NCBI GenBank assembly: GCA_035707105.1
Contig: DASSUI010000088.1
Coordinates: 1-64,000, forward strand
Source of the DNA: JACDAN01 sp035707105
GTDB lineage: Bacteria > Actinomycetota > Thermoleophilia > Gaiellales > Gaiellaceae
DNA length: 64,000 nt
Reading direction: 5' to 3'
In this document: positions 56,683 to 64,000 of the stretch, one piece after another
Layout of the letters: each line of letters starts with the position of its first letter
How positions within the stretch are numbered: the stretch's first letter is position 1
Program-made: the position numbers and the translations under genes
Notes under the pieces: model-generated
Database searches by the model: none
What the model saw: the letters and a program-made list of their open reading frames with translations, nothing else
Told to the model about the DNA's origin: nothing

Positions 56683-57245
56683 GCGCGCTGCGCGCGCATC
56701 TTCGCCTTGTGCTCGCGTTTCGCCGCCTGGTAGCGCTCGAGCGCGCCCCAGGAGTCGACGTCGCCGAGCGTGGGGTGCGAGGGGGTGAGCTCGCGGGCCG
56801 CCTCGACGCCGAACCGCTTGTAGAGGACTGCGCCGAGCGCCTTGATCTTCATCTCGCCGAACCCGGGAAGCGACGCGATCCGGCGCCGGAGCTCGACCGA
56901 ATCCTCCGCCTCGCGCCACAGGCGCGATGCGTCTCCGCCGTACTCCTCCTCGACGACGGCGCAGAGCTCGCGAACCCTGGCGGCCATCGCGCCGGGGAAT
57001 CGGTGGACGGCCGGCTTCTCCCGAAACGCGGCCTCGAGCCGGTCGGGGTCGAGGTGGGCGATCGCGGCTGCGTCGAGCGTGCCCAGCCGCTCCTTCAGCT
57101 TCTGCGGTCCTGCAAACGCGGTCGGCACCGTGACCTGCTGGTCGAGCGCGAAGCCGATGAGCAGGGCGAGCGGGTCCCGCGCGAGCAGCTCGTTCGCCTC
57201 GTCGCTCTGCGTGAAGTGGAGACGGTCCGGGGCCGCGATCGCCAC
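56679..57245 (-). CDS. HhH-GPD-type base-excision DNA repair family protein
   Basis: 188 aa from GTG 57245. Helix-hairpin-helix stretch 'RIASLPGFGEMKIKALGAVL' and 'LIGFALDQQVTVPTAFAGP' identify the uncharacterised actinobacterial HhH-GPD group. The catalytic Asp of glycosylases follows ('GVEAARELTPSHPTLGDVDS') but lysine-type lyase chemistry is not obvious. Likely removes or recognises damaged bases. Confidence 0.85.
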   Translation of the reverse strand: MAIAAPDRLHFTQSDEANELLARDPLALLIGFALDQQVTVPTAFAGPQKLKERLGTLDAAAIAHLDPDRLEAAFREKPAVHRFPGAMAARVRELCAVVEEEYGGDASRLWREAEDSVELRRRIASLPGFGEMKIKALGAVLYKRFGVEAARELTPSHPTLGDVDSWGALERYQAAKREHKAKMRAQRA

Positions 57246-57251
57246 GTGTCC

Positions 57252-57257
57252 AGCCTA
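57252..57257 (-). promoter_or_regulatory. -10 element of the HhH-GPD/Nudix unit
   Basis: TAGGCT, 6 nt before GTG 57245; overlaps the stop codon of the DUF1028 gene. Confidence 0.5.
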
Positions 57258-58097
57258 CTCCTCGGGCAGCAGCTCGTCGGCGTGCGGCAGGTGCTCCAGT
57301 CGCGCCAGCGCGAGCAGGTAGCCCCGCCAGCGCGGATCCTCGCCGACGAGCGCGGCGACGAGCTCTCGGCCGCGCTCGAATTCTCCCTTGCGGCCGGCGT
57401 CGTAGATCTCCGCGAACCGGAGGTCGAGGGCCGTCATGCCGGCGCCGCGTGCGATCTCCAGGCTGTCGTCGACCTCGCCGATCGCGTTGTAGCCCTCGTG
57501 GAGCGAGAGCAGACGGTCGAGCTCGGCCAGCGGCTCCGGATGGTCGTCCACCCGGAGGTCGCAGACGGTCTCCCAGGGCTGTCCCTCGGCTGCGACGACC
57601 CTGATCCCTGCCGCCTGCCGGCCGCGCCAGTCGCCGCCGGCCGCCTCGGCCGCCTCGAGCGCAGCCAGGAGCCTGCGGGCGAGCGAGCCGGAGCTGCCGG
57701 CGAAGGCGTCCACCATCGACTCCCAGACCGCCGCGCTCTCGACGCAGTTGGCCTGGGCCGAGACGCCTGCGGCTTGGCGGTCGCCGGCGGCCGGGATGCA
57801 GTCCGCTCCCGTGAACGCCGCGACCGATCCGTCGGCGGCGAGCATCGTGACCTGGCGGGAATCGGCGACCGGGTCGGCGACACGGAGCGCGGCGAGCGCC
57901 TGTTCCGGCGTCTTTCCGCTCCGCATCAGCTCCAGCCCGAGCGGCCCGTAGCTGCGCTCGCCGAAGGCCTGGGACGCGACGACGCCGACGCCGGGCGCCG
58001 CCCACGTCACGACCGCCCCGGCCCGGAACGCCCGCGACTGCACGGCTCCGCCGAGCTCCCCGGTCCGCTCGTCTCGCGCCACGATGGAGTACGTCAT
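57255..58097 (-). CDS. DUF1028 protein (putative Ntn-hydrolase)
   Basis: 280 aa from ATG 58097. 'TYSIVARDERTGELGGAVQSRA', 'VVTWAAPGVGVVASQAFGE' and 'SVSAQANCVES'-like motifs match DUF1028, a family related to Ntn-hydrolases, sometimes fused to peptidoglycan-binding domains. About 50 extra C-terminal residues include 'YLLALARLEHLPHADEL'. ATGA overlap with the peroxiredoxin gene. Confidence 0.85.
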   Translation of the reverse strand: MTYSIVARDERTGELGGAVQSRAFRAGAVVTWAAPGVGVVASQAFGERSYGPLGLELMRSGKTPEQALAALRVADPVADSRQVTMLAADGSVAAFTGADCIPAAGDRQAAGVSAQANCVESAAVWESMVDAFAGSSGSLARRLLAALEAAEAAGGDWRGRQAAGIRVVAAEGQPWETVCDLRVDDHPEPLAELDRLLSLHEGYNAIGEVDDSLEIARGAGMTALDLRFAEIYDAGRKGEFERGRELVAALVGEDPRWRGYLLALARLEHLPHADELLPEE

Positions 58098-58657
58098 CGC
58101 AGCCGCCCCCGGAGCCAGGCGAGCACCTCGGCGGCGTTCTCGTCCGGCGGGAAGACCGGATAGAAGACCTTGACGATCCGCCCTTCCTCGGCGACGAGCG
58201 AGAGCCGCTTGTAGAGGCGCCGGCCGCCGAACTCGAAGGTGGGAAGGCGCAGGGCGTCGGCGAGGCGCAGCTCCGGGTCGGCCGCGACCGCGTGGGGGAG
58301 GGCGAGGCGCTCGGCGGCTTCCCGCTGGTCGTCCAGCGTCTGGGCTGAGAGGCCGACGACGGTGGCGCCGAGCTCCTCGAGCTCCGCGCCGCGGTCCCGG
58401 TACCCGCACGACTGCGGCGTGCAGCCGCGGGCGCCCGGGGTCTCGTCCCAGCCGGCGGGCGGCTCGACGCCGGGCCGGCCCGTGCGCGGGTAGACGTAGA
58501 GCACGAGAAGCTCGGCCGCCGCGGCGGCGAGGTTGAGCTCGCCCGCCGTGGTCTCGAGATAGAGCGGCGGGACGAGCCGGCCCTCCAGGTGGTCTGCGGC
58601 CCCGTCGTCCTCGGGCACCGGAAGGCCGGACGGGAGGACGGTCGGGTCGTACGTCAC
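58094..58657 (-). CDS. Peroxiredoxin (BCP/PrxQ-like)
   Basis: 187 aa from GTG 58657. Peroxidatic and resolving cysteines five residues apart in 'RGCTPQSCGYRD', the atypical 2-Cys pattern of BCP enzymes, then 'VVGLSAQTLDDQREAAERLALP' and 'FYPVFPPDENAAEVLAWL'. Reduces hydroperoxides in the cytoplasm. A 60-residue N-terminal part before the domain is longer than in E. coli BCP. Sits in a run of overlapping genes. Confidence 0.88.
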   Translation of the reverse strand: MTYDPTVLPSGLPVPEDDGAADHLEGRLVPPLYLETTAGELNLAAAAAELLVLYVYPRTGRPGVEPPAGWDETPGARGCTPQSCGYRDRGAELEELGATVVGLSAQTLDDQREAAERLALPHAVAADPELRLADALRLPTFEFGGRRLYKRLSLVAEEGRIVKVFYPVFPPDENAAEVLAWLRGRLR

Positions 58658-59217
58658 GCGAGCGCCGCCTTCACGCGCTCGAGGTTCTCCCGCCAGACGT
58701 GCTCCGGCAGCGGCGGGAGGACGTCGTCCCAGATCGCCACGAAGCTCCCGGTCAGCTGCGGCAGCCGAGCCGGCCGCGCCATGAACCACCAGTGCAGGTG
58801 CTCGCCGCCGTCGCCCCAACGGCACACATGGACCCGGCCGATCTCGCCGACCGACCGGACCGCCCGCTCGACGCGCGCCAGCAGGAGCCCGAGCTCACGG
58901 GCCAGATCGTCGGGCAGGTCGCCCGGCTCGGCGTAGTGCGCGCGCGGCTCGAGCATGACGGCCACCGGGATTCCCGAGGGCCCGAGTCCCCGCACGCGCC
59001 ACCGCTCGTCCGTCCAGAGATACTCGTCGTCGGGTGCGTCGCACCGCCAGCAGTCCACGCCGCCGGCGCCGAGCCGCGGACGGTCCTCGGCGGTCGGCGG
59101 CTGCAGCGGGCGAGGGCGCTGCTCGCCCTCGAACGGCCACGTCTCCCACTCCTCGACTGGAGGCATGCGCAACGCGTCCTTCGCGCGCTCGTAGAGCTCC
59201 TCCGGCGTCTCCGGCAT
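58654..59217 (-). CDS. HIT-like fold protein (galactose-1-phosphate uridylyltransferase-like)
   Basis: 187 aa from ATG 59217. 'CWRCDAPDDEYLWTDERWRV' and 'RVHVCRWGDGGEHLHWWF' recall the HIT/GalT superfamily, with His-x-His near the C-terminus and a CxxC pair, but the full HxHxH motif is not seen. Overlaps the peroxiredoxin gene by 4 bp (GTGA). Conserved in actinobacteria; function not known. Confidence 0.7.
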   Translation of the reverse strand: MPETPEELYERAKDALRMPPVEEWETWPFEGEQRPRPLQPPTAEDRPRLGAGGVDCWRCDAPDDEYLWTDERWRVRGLGPSGIPVAVMLEPRAHYAEPGDLPDDLARELGLLLARVERAVRSVGEIGRVHVCRWGDGGEHLHWWFMARPARLPQLTGSFVAIWDDVLPPLPEHVWRENLERVKAALA

Positions 59218-59224
59218 GCCGGCG

Positions 59225-59230
59225 ATGCTA
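59225..59230 (-). promoter_or_regulatory. -10 element of the HIT-like/peroxiredoxin/DUF1028 operon
   Basis: TAGCAT, 7 nt before ATG 59217. Confidence 0.45.
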
Positions 59231-59264
59231 GTCAGCACGCAGCCCGCCGTCCGGCCGCCGAGGA

Positions 59265-60038
59265 TCAGGACGTCGTACCGACGGCGCACCACGCGCGGGC
59301 GGAGAGGGTGAAGGGGCCTGTCGGCGAGCCGAGGCGCCGAGCGAGCTCGTCCCGGAGCTCGGCCTGTCCGTCCGCGTCGAGCGACTCCGTGTAGGCGCCG
59401 GCCGGGCCGACCCCGGTCAGGAAGGGAGCCCAGAGGTCGTCGAAGTCCTCGTACGACGCCTCGACGTCGACGGCGGACACCGTGACGCCCGTCAGGCTCG
59501 ACCGCCAGAGGTCTCCAAGCTCCTCGGGCCGCGAGAAGCGCATCGTGTGCTGCTCCACGTGCGGCGCCGCGCGCTCGGGGTCGAGCGCCGCGGCCGACTC
59601 CCAGAAGGTGCGCAGCATCGTCATTCCGCCGCCGTAGTCCCAGACGGCCCCCGCGACGACGCCTCCCGGCCGCGTCACGCGGGCCATCTCCCGGACTCCT
59701 GCTTCGGGATCGTCCAGGAAGTTGACGACGAGCTGGGAGAGCGTCGCGTCGAACTCGCCGTCCGCGAACGGGAGCGCCTCCGCGGATCCGACGACGATCC
59801 GGGCGCCGGGCACCTTCGCCCGCGCAGCCTCGACGAAGGGTTCGGACGGGTCGACGCCGGCCACGTTCTCCTCGCCGAGGGCGGCGGCGAGAGCGAGGAC
59901 GAGCGCGCCCGACCCGCAGCCGACGTCGAGCGCGCGCTGCCCGGGGCGTACGTCGGCGAGGTTGCACATACCGCGCGCCAGGCCGGGGCTGTACCGGCCG
60001 ACGAACCGGTCGTAGACCTCGGCGGGGCCGCTGAACAT
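59265..60038 (-). CDS. Class I SAM-dependent methyltransferase (UbiE/COQ5-like)
   Basis: 257 aa from ATG 60038 (MFSGPAEVYDRFVGRYS). Motif I 'ALDVGCGSGALVLALAAALG', 'VAGVDPSEPFVEAARAK', 'GSAEALPFADGEFDATLSQL' and 'MARVTRPGGVVAGAVWD' place it with methyltransferase type 11 proteins. Substrate unknown. Divergent from lhr by 51 bp. Confidence 0.85.
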   Translation of the reverse strand: MFSGPAEVYDRFVGRYSPGLARGMCNLADVRPGQRALDVGCGSGALVLALAAALGEENVAGVDPSEPFVEAARAKVPGARIVVGSAEALPFADGEFDATLSQLVVNFLDDPEAGVREMARVTRPGGVVAGAVWDYGGGMTMLRTFWESAAALDPERAAPHVEQHTMRFSRPEELGDLWRSSLTGVTVSAVDVEASYEDFDDLWAPFLTGVGPAGAYTESLDADGQAELRDELARRLGSPTGPFTLSARAWCAVGTTS

Positions 60039-60077
60039 GGCGCCGTGATCGGCCAAGGCGACAAGTCTCTCACTGGC

Positions 60078-60083
60078 TACGCT
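60078..60083 (+). promoter_or_regulatory. -10 element of lhr
   Basis: TACGCT, 6 nt before GTG 60090. Confidence 0.45.
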
Positions 60084-60089
60084 GGTCGG

Positions 60090-63000
60090 GTGGACGCGCT
60101 CGCCGTCTTCAGCCCCCGGACGCGCGCCTGGTTCGAACGGACCTTCGACGGACCGACGCCGGCGCAGGAGCTCGGCTGGCCGAAGATCGCCTCCGGCACC
60201 CACACCCTGATCCAGGCACCGACGGGCTCAGGCAAGACGCTCGCCGCCTTCCTGTTCGGGCTCGACCGACTGATGGAGGAGCCCGGCGAGGGCACCCGCC
60301 TCGTGTACGTCTCGCCGCTGAAGGCGCTCAACTACGACATCGAGCGGAACCTGCGCGGACCGCTCGCCGGGCTCCAGGCCGACGTCAAGGTCGCGGTCCG
60401 GACGGGCGACACGCCGCAGAAGGAGCGGAACGCGATGCTGCGCGAGCCGCCCGACCTGCTCATCACGACCCCGGAGTCGCTCTTCCTGATGCTCACTTCC
60501 CGCGCCCGCGAGACGCTCACCGGCGTCCGCACGCTGATCCTGGACGAGGTGCACGCCGTCGCCGGCACGAAGCGCGGCGCGCACCTGGCGCTGACCGTCG
60601 AGCGGCTCGAGCGCCTCACCGGCGAGTCGTTCCAGCGGATCGGGCTGTCGGCCACCCAGCGCCCGATGGAGGAGATCGGCCGCTTCGTCTCCGGCGGCCG
60701 CCCGATCGAGCTCGTCGACGCCGGCCGCTCCAAGGAGCTCGACGTCGAGGTCGTCGTCCCGCTCGAGGACATGCGCGAGCCCGGGATCGAGGCCGAGGTC
60801 ACCGACCTGCTCGGGACCGGCGGCGAGTCGCGCGGGCAGTCGATCTGGCCCTCGATCTACCCCCGGCTGCTCGAGCTCGTCCAGGGCCACCGCTCAACGA
60901 TCGTCTTCGTCAACAACCGCCGGCTGGCGGAGCGCCTGGCGCTGCGCCTCAACGAGCTGGCTGCGGGGAGCGACCGCACCGGCGAAGCCGGCACGGCCGC
61001 TTCTCCGGCGTCGCAAGCGACGCCTCGGGAGATCGCCCGCGCCCACCACGGCTCGCTGGCCCGCGAGCAGCGGCTCGAGGTCGAGGAGTTGCTGAAGCGG
61101 GGCCGGATCCCGTGCCTCGTCGCAACGTCCTCGCTCGAGCTCGGCATCGACATGGGCGCTGTCGACCTCGTCGTCCAAGTCGAGTCGCCGAAGTCGGTCG
61201 CGCGCGGCCTGCAGCGGATCGGCCGCGCGGGCCACGACCTCGAGTCGGTCTCGAAGGGACGCGTCTTCCCGAAGTTCCGGGCCGACCTGCTCGAGTCGGC
61301 AGTGGTCGTCGCCCGCATGAAGGAAGGGCAGATCGAGGAGACCCACATTCCACGGAACCCACTCGACGTCCTGGCTCAGCAGATCGTTGCGATTTCCTCG
61401 CAGGAGGAAATCGCAATTGAAGAGCTTCACCGGCTCGTGAAGCGCGCGTATCCGTTCGCCGACCTCTCCCGCGTCCAGTTGGAGAACGTGCTCGACATGC
61501 TCGCGGGCCGGTACCCCTCGGACGAGTTCGCGGAGCTGCGGCCCAGAATCGTCTGGGATCGGACCGCGGGCGTCGTCCGCGGCCGGGGCGGCGCCGCCCG
61601 GCTGGCCGTCACCAACGCCGGGACGATCCCCGACCGCGGCCTCTTCGGTGTCCACCTCATCGACGGCGGCGGCCGGGTCGGCGAGCTCGACGAGGAGATG
61701 GTTTACGAGGCGCGCGCCGGCCAGACCTTCATGCTCGGCGCCTCCACCTGGCGGATCGAGGAGATCACCCGCGACCGCGTCCTCGTGTCGCCGGCGCCCG
61801 GCGTCCCCGGCGCGATCCCGTTCTGGAAGGGTGAGGGGCCGGGGCGGCCGTACGAGCTCGGCGAGGCGATCGGCCAGGCCTCGCGGGAGCTCGCGTCGCT
61901 GCCGGACGAGAAGGCGGACGAGCGGCTGCGGGCCGACTACTCGCTCGACCCGCTGGCCGCGAGGAACCTGATGACGTTCCTCCGGGAGCAGGAGCAGGCG
62001 ACGGGCGCCGTCCCCTCCGACCGGACGATCGTCGTGGAGCGGTTCCGGGACGAGATCGGCGACTGGCGCGTCTGCATCCTCACGCCGTTCGGCGCCCGCG
62101 TCCACGCGCCGTGGGCGCTCGCCGCGTCCGCCCGGCTGCAGGAGTCGCTCGGCGTCGACGCCCACGTCCTCTGGTCGGACGACGGGATCGCGTTCCACTT
62201 CCCGGACGCCGACGCGCCGCCGCCGACGGAGCAGCTCGTCCTCGACCCGGACGAGGTCGACGACCTCGTGATGGCCGAGCTCCACGGCACGGCCCTGTTC
62301 GGCGCCCGCTTCCGCGAGAACGCGGCCCGGGCGCTGCTGATCCCGCGGCGGCGACCGGGCGAGCGGACGCCGCTGTGGCAGCAGCGGCTGAAGGCGCAGA
62401 GCCTGCTCCAGGTGGCGAAGAAGTACGGATCCTTCCCGGTCATGCTCGAGACCTTCAGGGAGTGCCTCCAGGACATCTTCGACCTTCCGGCGCTGAAGCG
62501 GCTCCTGCACGGCGTGAAGACGCGGCAGATCGACGTCGTCGACGTCGAGAGCGCGTCCGCCTCGCCCTACTCGGCCTCGCTGCTCTTCGACTACATCGCG
62601 ACCTACATGTACGAGGACGACACGCCTCCCGCCGAGCGGCGGGCCCAGGCACTGTCCCTCGACCGCGACCTCCTGCGCGAGCTGCTCGGCCAGGAGGAGC
62701 TGCGCGACCTGCTCGACCCCGGTGCGCTGGAGCAGGTGGAGACGACGCTCGCCGGGAGTGCGAAGGACGCCGACGGGCTGCACGACCTGCTGCTGCGCCG
62801 CGGCGACCTCCGGACGGGGGAGTTCGACGAGGCGCATGGCGCGGTTCTCGAGGCCGAGCGGCGCGCGGTGCGGGTCCGGGTGGCCGGCGAGGAGCGGCTC
62901 ATCGCCGCCGAGGACGCCGGCCGGTACCGAGACGCGCTCGGCGCAATGCCCCCGAGCGGCTTGCCCGATGCGTTCCTCGAGACCTCCGAGCACCCGCTTC

Positions 63001-64000
63001 GCTCGCTCCTCGCGCGGTACGCGCGCGGCCGGGGCCCGTTCACGACCCGCGAGGCGGCCGAGCGGTTCGGGATCGAGCTCGAGCGCGTCGAGGCCGAGCT
63101 CCACGAGCTGGAGCGGGCGGACAAGCTCGTCCGCGGCGAGCTCCGGCCGGGCGGGACGGAGCGCGAGTGGTGCGATCCCGACGTCCTCCGGCGGATCCGG
63201 CGCGCCTCGCTCGCGGCGCTCCGCAAGGAGGTCGAGCCGGTCGAGCAGGTCGCATTCGCCCGCTTCCTGCCGGGCTGGCACGGGATCGACCGGCGGGCGA
63301 CGCTGCGCGAGGCGCTCGTCCCGCTCCAGGGCCTCGCGCTGCCGGTCTCCCTCTGGGAGTCCGAGGTCCTGCCGCGGCGTATTCCGAACTACGCGCCGGC
63401 GCAGCTCGACCAGCTGTGCGCGACGGGCGAGCTCGTCTGGATCGGCGCGGGCCTCGACCGGGTTGCCGTCTACTTCCGCGAGGACGCCGCGGTGCTGGGC
63501 AAGCCCGAGGGGATCGAGCGACCCGAGGGCGAGACGCACGACCGGATCCGGGAGGCGCTCGCGAAGAGCGCGGAGTTCTGGTTCGACCTCCTGGCGGCGA
63601 CGGGGCTCGAGGCGGAGCAGGCCCTGCCGGCGCTGTGGGAGCTCGTCTGGGCGGGGGAGGTCACGAACGACGCTTGGACGCCGCTTCGCGCCGGGCGCCG
63701 GTACGGCGTGCCGAAGCCCGAGCGGCGACCCCGGCGGTTCTCCCGCCGCCGTGCGACCGCCATCACCGCGACGCAGGGGCGCTGGTCGCTCACGGACCGC
63801 CTGTTCGCCGGTGAGCGTGATCCTCGCGCGCTCGCGGAGCTCCTGCTGGAGCGGCAGGGGATCGTCACCCGCGACGGCGTGCGGGCGGAGGGGATCGCGG
63901 GCGGCTACTCAGCCGTCTACGGCGAGCTCAAGGCGCTCGAGACCATCGGCCTGTGCCGACGCGGCTACTTCGTGGAGGGTCTCGGCGGCGCGCAGTTCGC
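60090..64000 (+). CDS. lhr: Lhr-type large ATP-dependent helicase (3' end outside window)
   Basis: About 1300 codons from GTG 60090, still open at the window end; full-length Lhr is about 1500 aa. SF2 helicase with the Q-motif region, Walker A 'QAPTGSGKTLAAFL' (about residue 45), DEVH box 'LILDEVHAVAGTKRGAHLAL', motif III 'SATQRP', motif VI 'GLQRIGRAGHD', then winged helix and the long Lhr-specific C-terminal part including 'RRATLREALVPLQGLALP'. Lhr helicases act in DNA repair in mycobacteria. No stop or frameshift is seen. Confidence 0.94.
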   Translation, partial: MDALAVFSPRTRAWFERTFDGPTPAQELGWPKIASGTHTLIQAPTGSGKTLAAFLFGLDRLMEEPGEGTRLVYVSPLKALNYDIERNLRGPLAGLQADVKVAVRTGDTPQKERNAMLREPPDLLITTPESLFLMLTSRARETLTGVRTLILDEVHAVAGTKRGAHLALTVERLERLTGESFQRIGLSATQRPMEEIGRFVSGGRPIELVDAGRSKELDVEVVVPLEDMREPGIEAEVTDLLGTGGESRGQSIWPSIYPRLLELVQGHRSTIVFVNNRRLAERLALRLNELAAGSDRTGEAGTAASPASQATPREIARAHHGSLAREQRLEVEELLKRGRIPCLVATSSLELGIDMGAVDLVVQVESPKSVARGLQRIGRAGHDLESVSKGRVFPKFRADLLESAVVVARMKEGQIEETHIPRNPLDVLAQQIVAISSQEEIAIEELHRLVKRAYPFADLSRVQLENVLDMLAGRYPSDEFAELRPRIVWDRTAGVVRGRGGAARLAVTNAGTIPDRGLFGVHLIDGGGRVGELDEEMVYEARAGQTFMLGASTWRIEEITRDRVLVSPAPGVPGAIPFWKGEGPGRPYELGEAIGQASRELASLPDEKADERLRADYSLDPLAARNLMTFLREQEQATGAVPSDRTIVVERFRDEIGDWRVCILTPFGARVHAPWALAASARLQESLGVDAHVLWSDDGIAFHFPDADAPPPTEQLVLDPDEVDDLVMAELHGTALFGARFRENAARALLIPRRRPGERTPLWQQRLKAQSLLQVAKKYGSFPVMLETFRECLQDIFDLPALKRLLHGVKTRQIDVVDVESASASPYSASLLFDYIATYMYEDDTPPAERRAQALSLDRDLLRELLGQEELRDLLDPGALEQVETTLAGSAKDADGLHDLLLRRGDLRTGEFDEAHGAVLEAERRAVRVRVAGEERLIAAEDAGRYRDALGAMPPSGLPDAFLETSEHPLRSLLARYARGRGPFTTREAAERFGIELERVEAELHELERADKLVRGELRPGGTEREWCDPDVLRRIRRASLAALRKEVEPVEQVAFARFLPGWHGIDRRATLREALVPLQGLALPVSLWESEVLPRRIPNYAPAQLDQLCATGELVWIGAGLDRVAVYFREDAAVLGKPEGIERPEGETHDRIREALAKSAEFWFDLLAATGLEAEQALPALWELVWAGEVTNDAWTPLRAGRRYGVPKPERRPRRFSRRRATAITATQGRWSLTDRLFAGERDPRALAELLLERQGIVTRDGVRAEGIAGGYSAVYGELKALETIGLCRRGYFVEGLGGAQF
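61387..61416 (+). other. Perfect 13-bp hairpin within the lhr coding sequence
   Basis: TTGCGATTTCCTC-GCAG-GAGGAAATCGCAA, AT-rich for this genome, encoding part of the sequence QQIVAISSQEEIAIEE. No T-run follows. Codons here (ATT, GAA) are rarer than in surroundings. Confidence 0.5.

Noticed and set aside
60894..63539. 881-codon minus-strand ORF
   Set aside because: Shadow of lhr, which has all helicase motifs in the plus frame.
1..64000. CRISPR array, tRNA or rRNA gene, prophage
   Set aside because: No regularly spaced repeats, tRNA-like cloverleaf or rRNA stretches were recognised; the holin-like gene at 4 kb is a chromosomal family and no phage genes accompany it.

Overview
The window is GC-rich DNA (about 70 % by eye) with dense gene packing, many GTG starts and many 4-bp stop/start overlaps. 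The content suggests a deep-branching actinobacterium, plausibly of the class Thermoleophilia (Gaiellales or Solirubrobacterales relatives). Pointers are a mycobacterial-type CysO/CysM/Mec sulfur-transfer operon, an F420-type LLM oxidoreductase, actinobacterial Lhr, and a PASTA-tailed secreted protease. The taxonomic call is inference. I saw no rRNA, tRNA, CRISPR array, prophage or transposase gene, and no gap above 300 bases without a gene. The main non-coding features are three small dispersed repeat families.

Layout. 1-7.3 kb: partial trpB2-type gene, dnaE, small membrane and VOC proteins, an ECF sigma factor with its anti-sigma-like partner, and a secreted protein. 7.5-16 kb: lgt, scpA-scpB, an ABC exporter pair, a methyltransferase, an LLM oxidoreductase, a pseudouridine synthase and corA. 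16-25.6 kb: trpS facing aroF, then the coupled run aroA-cmk-plsC-der-gpsA, a DUF3352 lipoprotein and metK. 25.9-27.4 kb: a divergent DtxR-family regulator and an FTR1 iron permease sharing an operator. 27.4-36.2 kb: priA-def-fmt-rsmB, then rpe and the riboflavin genes ribD-(small ORF)-ribE-ribBA-ribH. 36.4-38.1 kb: L28 coupled to a lone receiver domain, a membrane protein and a cupredoxin.

38.1-41.9 kb is the most interesting stretch. It is a five-gene overlapping operon on the minus strand encoding a rhodanese-E1 fusion, a CysO-like ubiquitin-fold carrier, CysM, a JAMM peptidase and a sarcosine-oxidase-like flavoenzyme. The CysO carrier ends in Gly-Gly-Cys rather than Gly-Gly, so the gene appears to encode the carrier already joined to a cysteine and in need of JAMM trimming.

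41.9-64 kb: a TPR protein, the primary sigma factor, an M20 peptidase, a beta-propeller protein, an amidohydrolase, a VOC gene coupled to a FAD-Rieske oxidoreductase, a BNR-repeat protein, an acyl-CoA dehydrogenase, a DMT transporter, a trypsin-polyproline-PASTA protease, a secreted hypothetical protein, and a small gene broken by two frameshifts. These are followed by a repair/redox cluster (tandem Nudix, HhH-GPD, DUF1028, peroxiredoxin, HIT-like), a methyltransferase, and the 5' part of the giant helicase lhr.

A window-wide pattern is a TAnnnT hexamer about 6-10 bases upstream of the start codon at many first genes. This implies widespread leaderless mRNAs, and it helped choose several starts. 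Internal operon genes instead use ATGA/GTGA overlaps, and in two cases apparently CTGA, with CTG as start codon.
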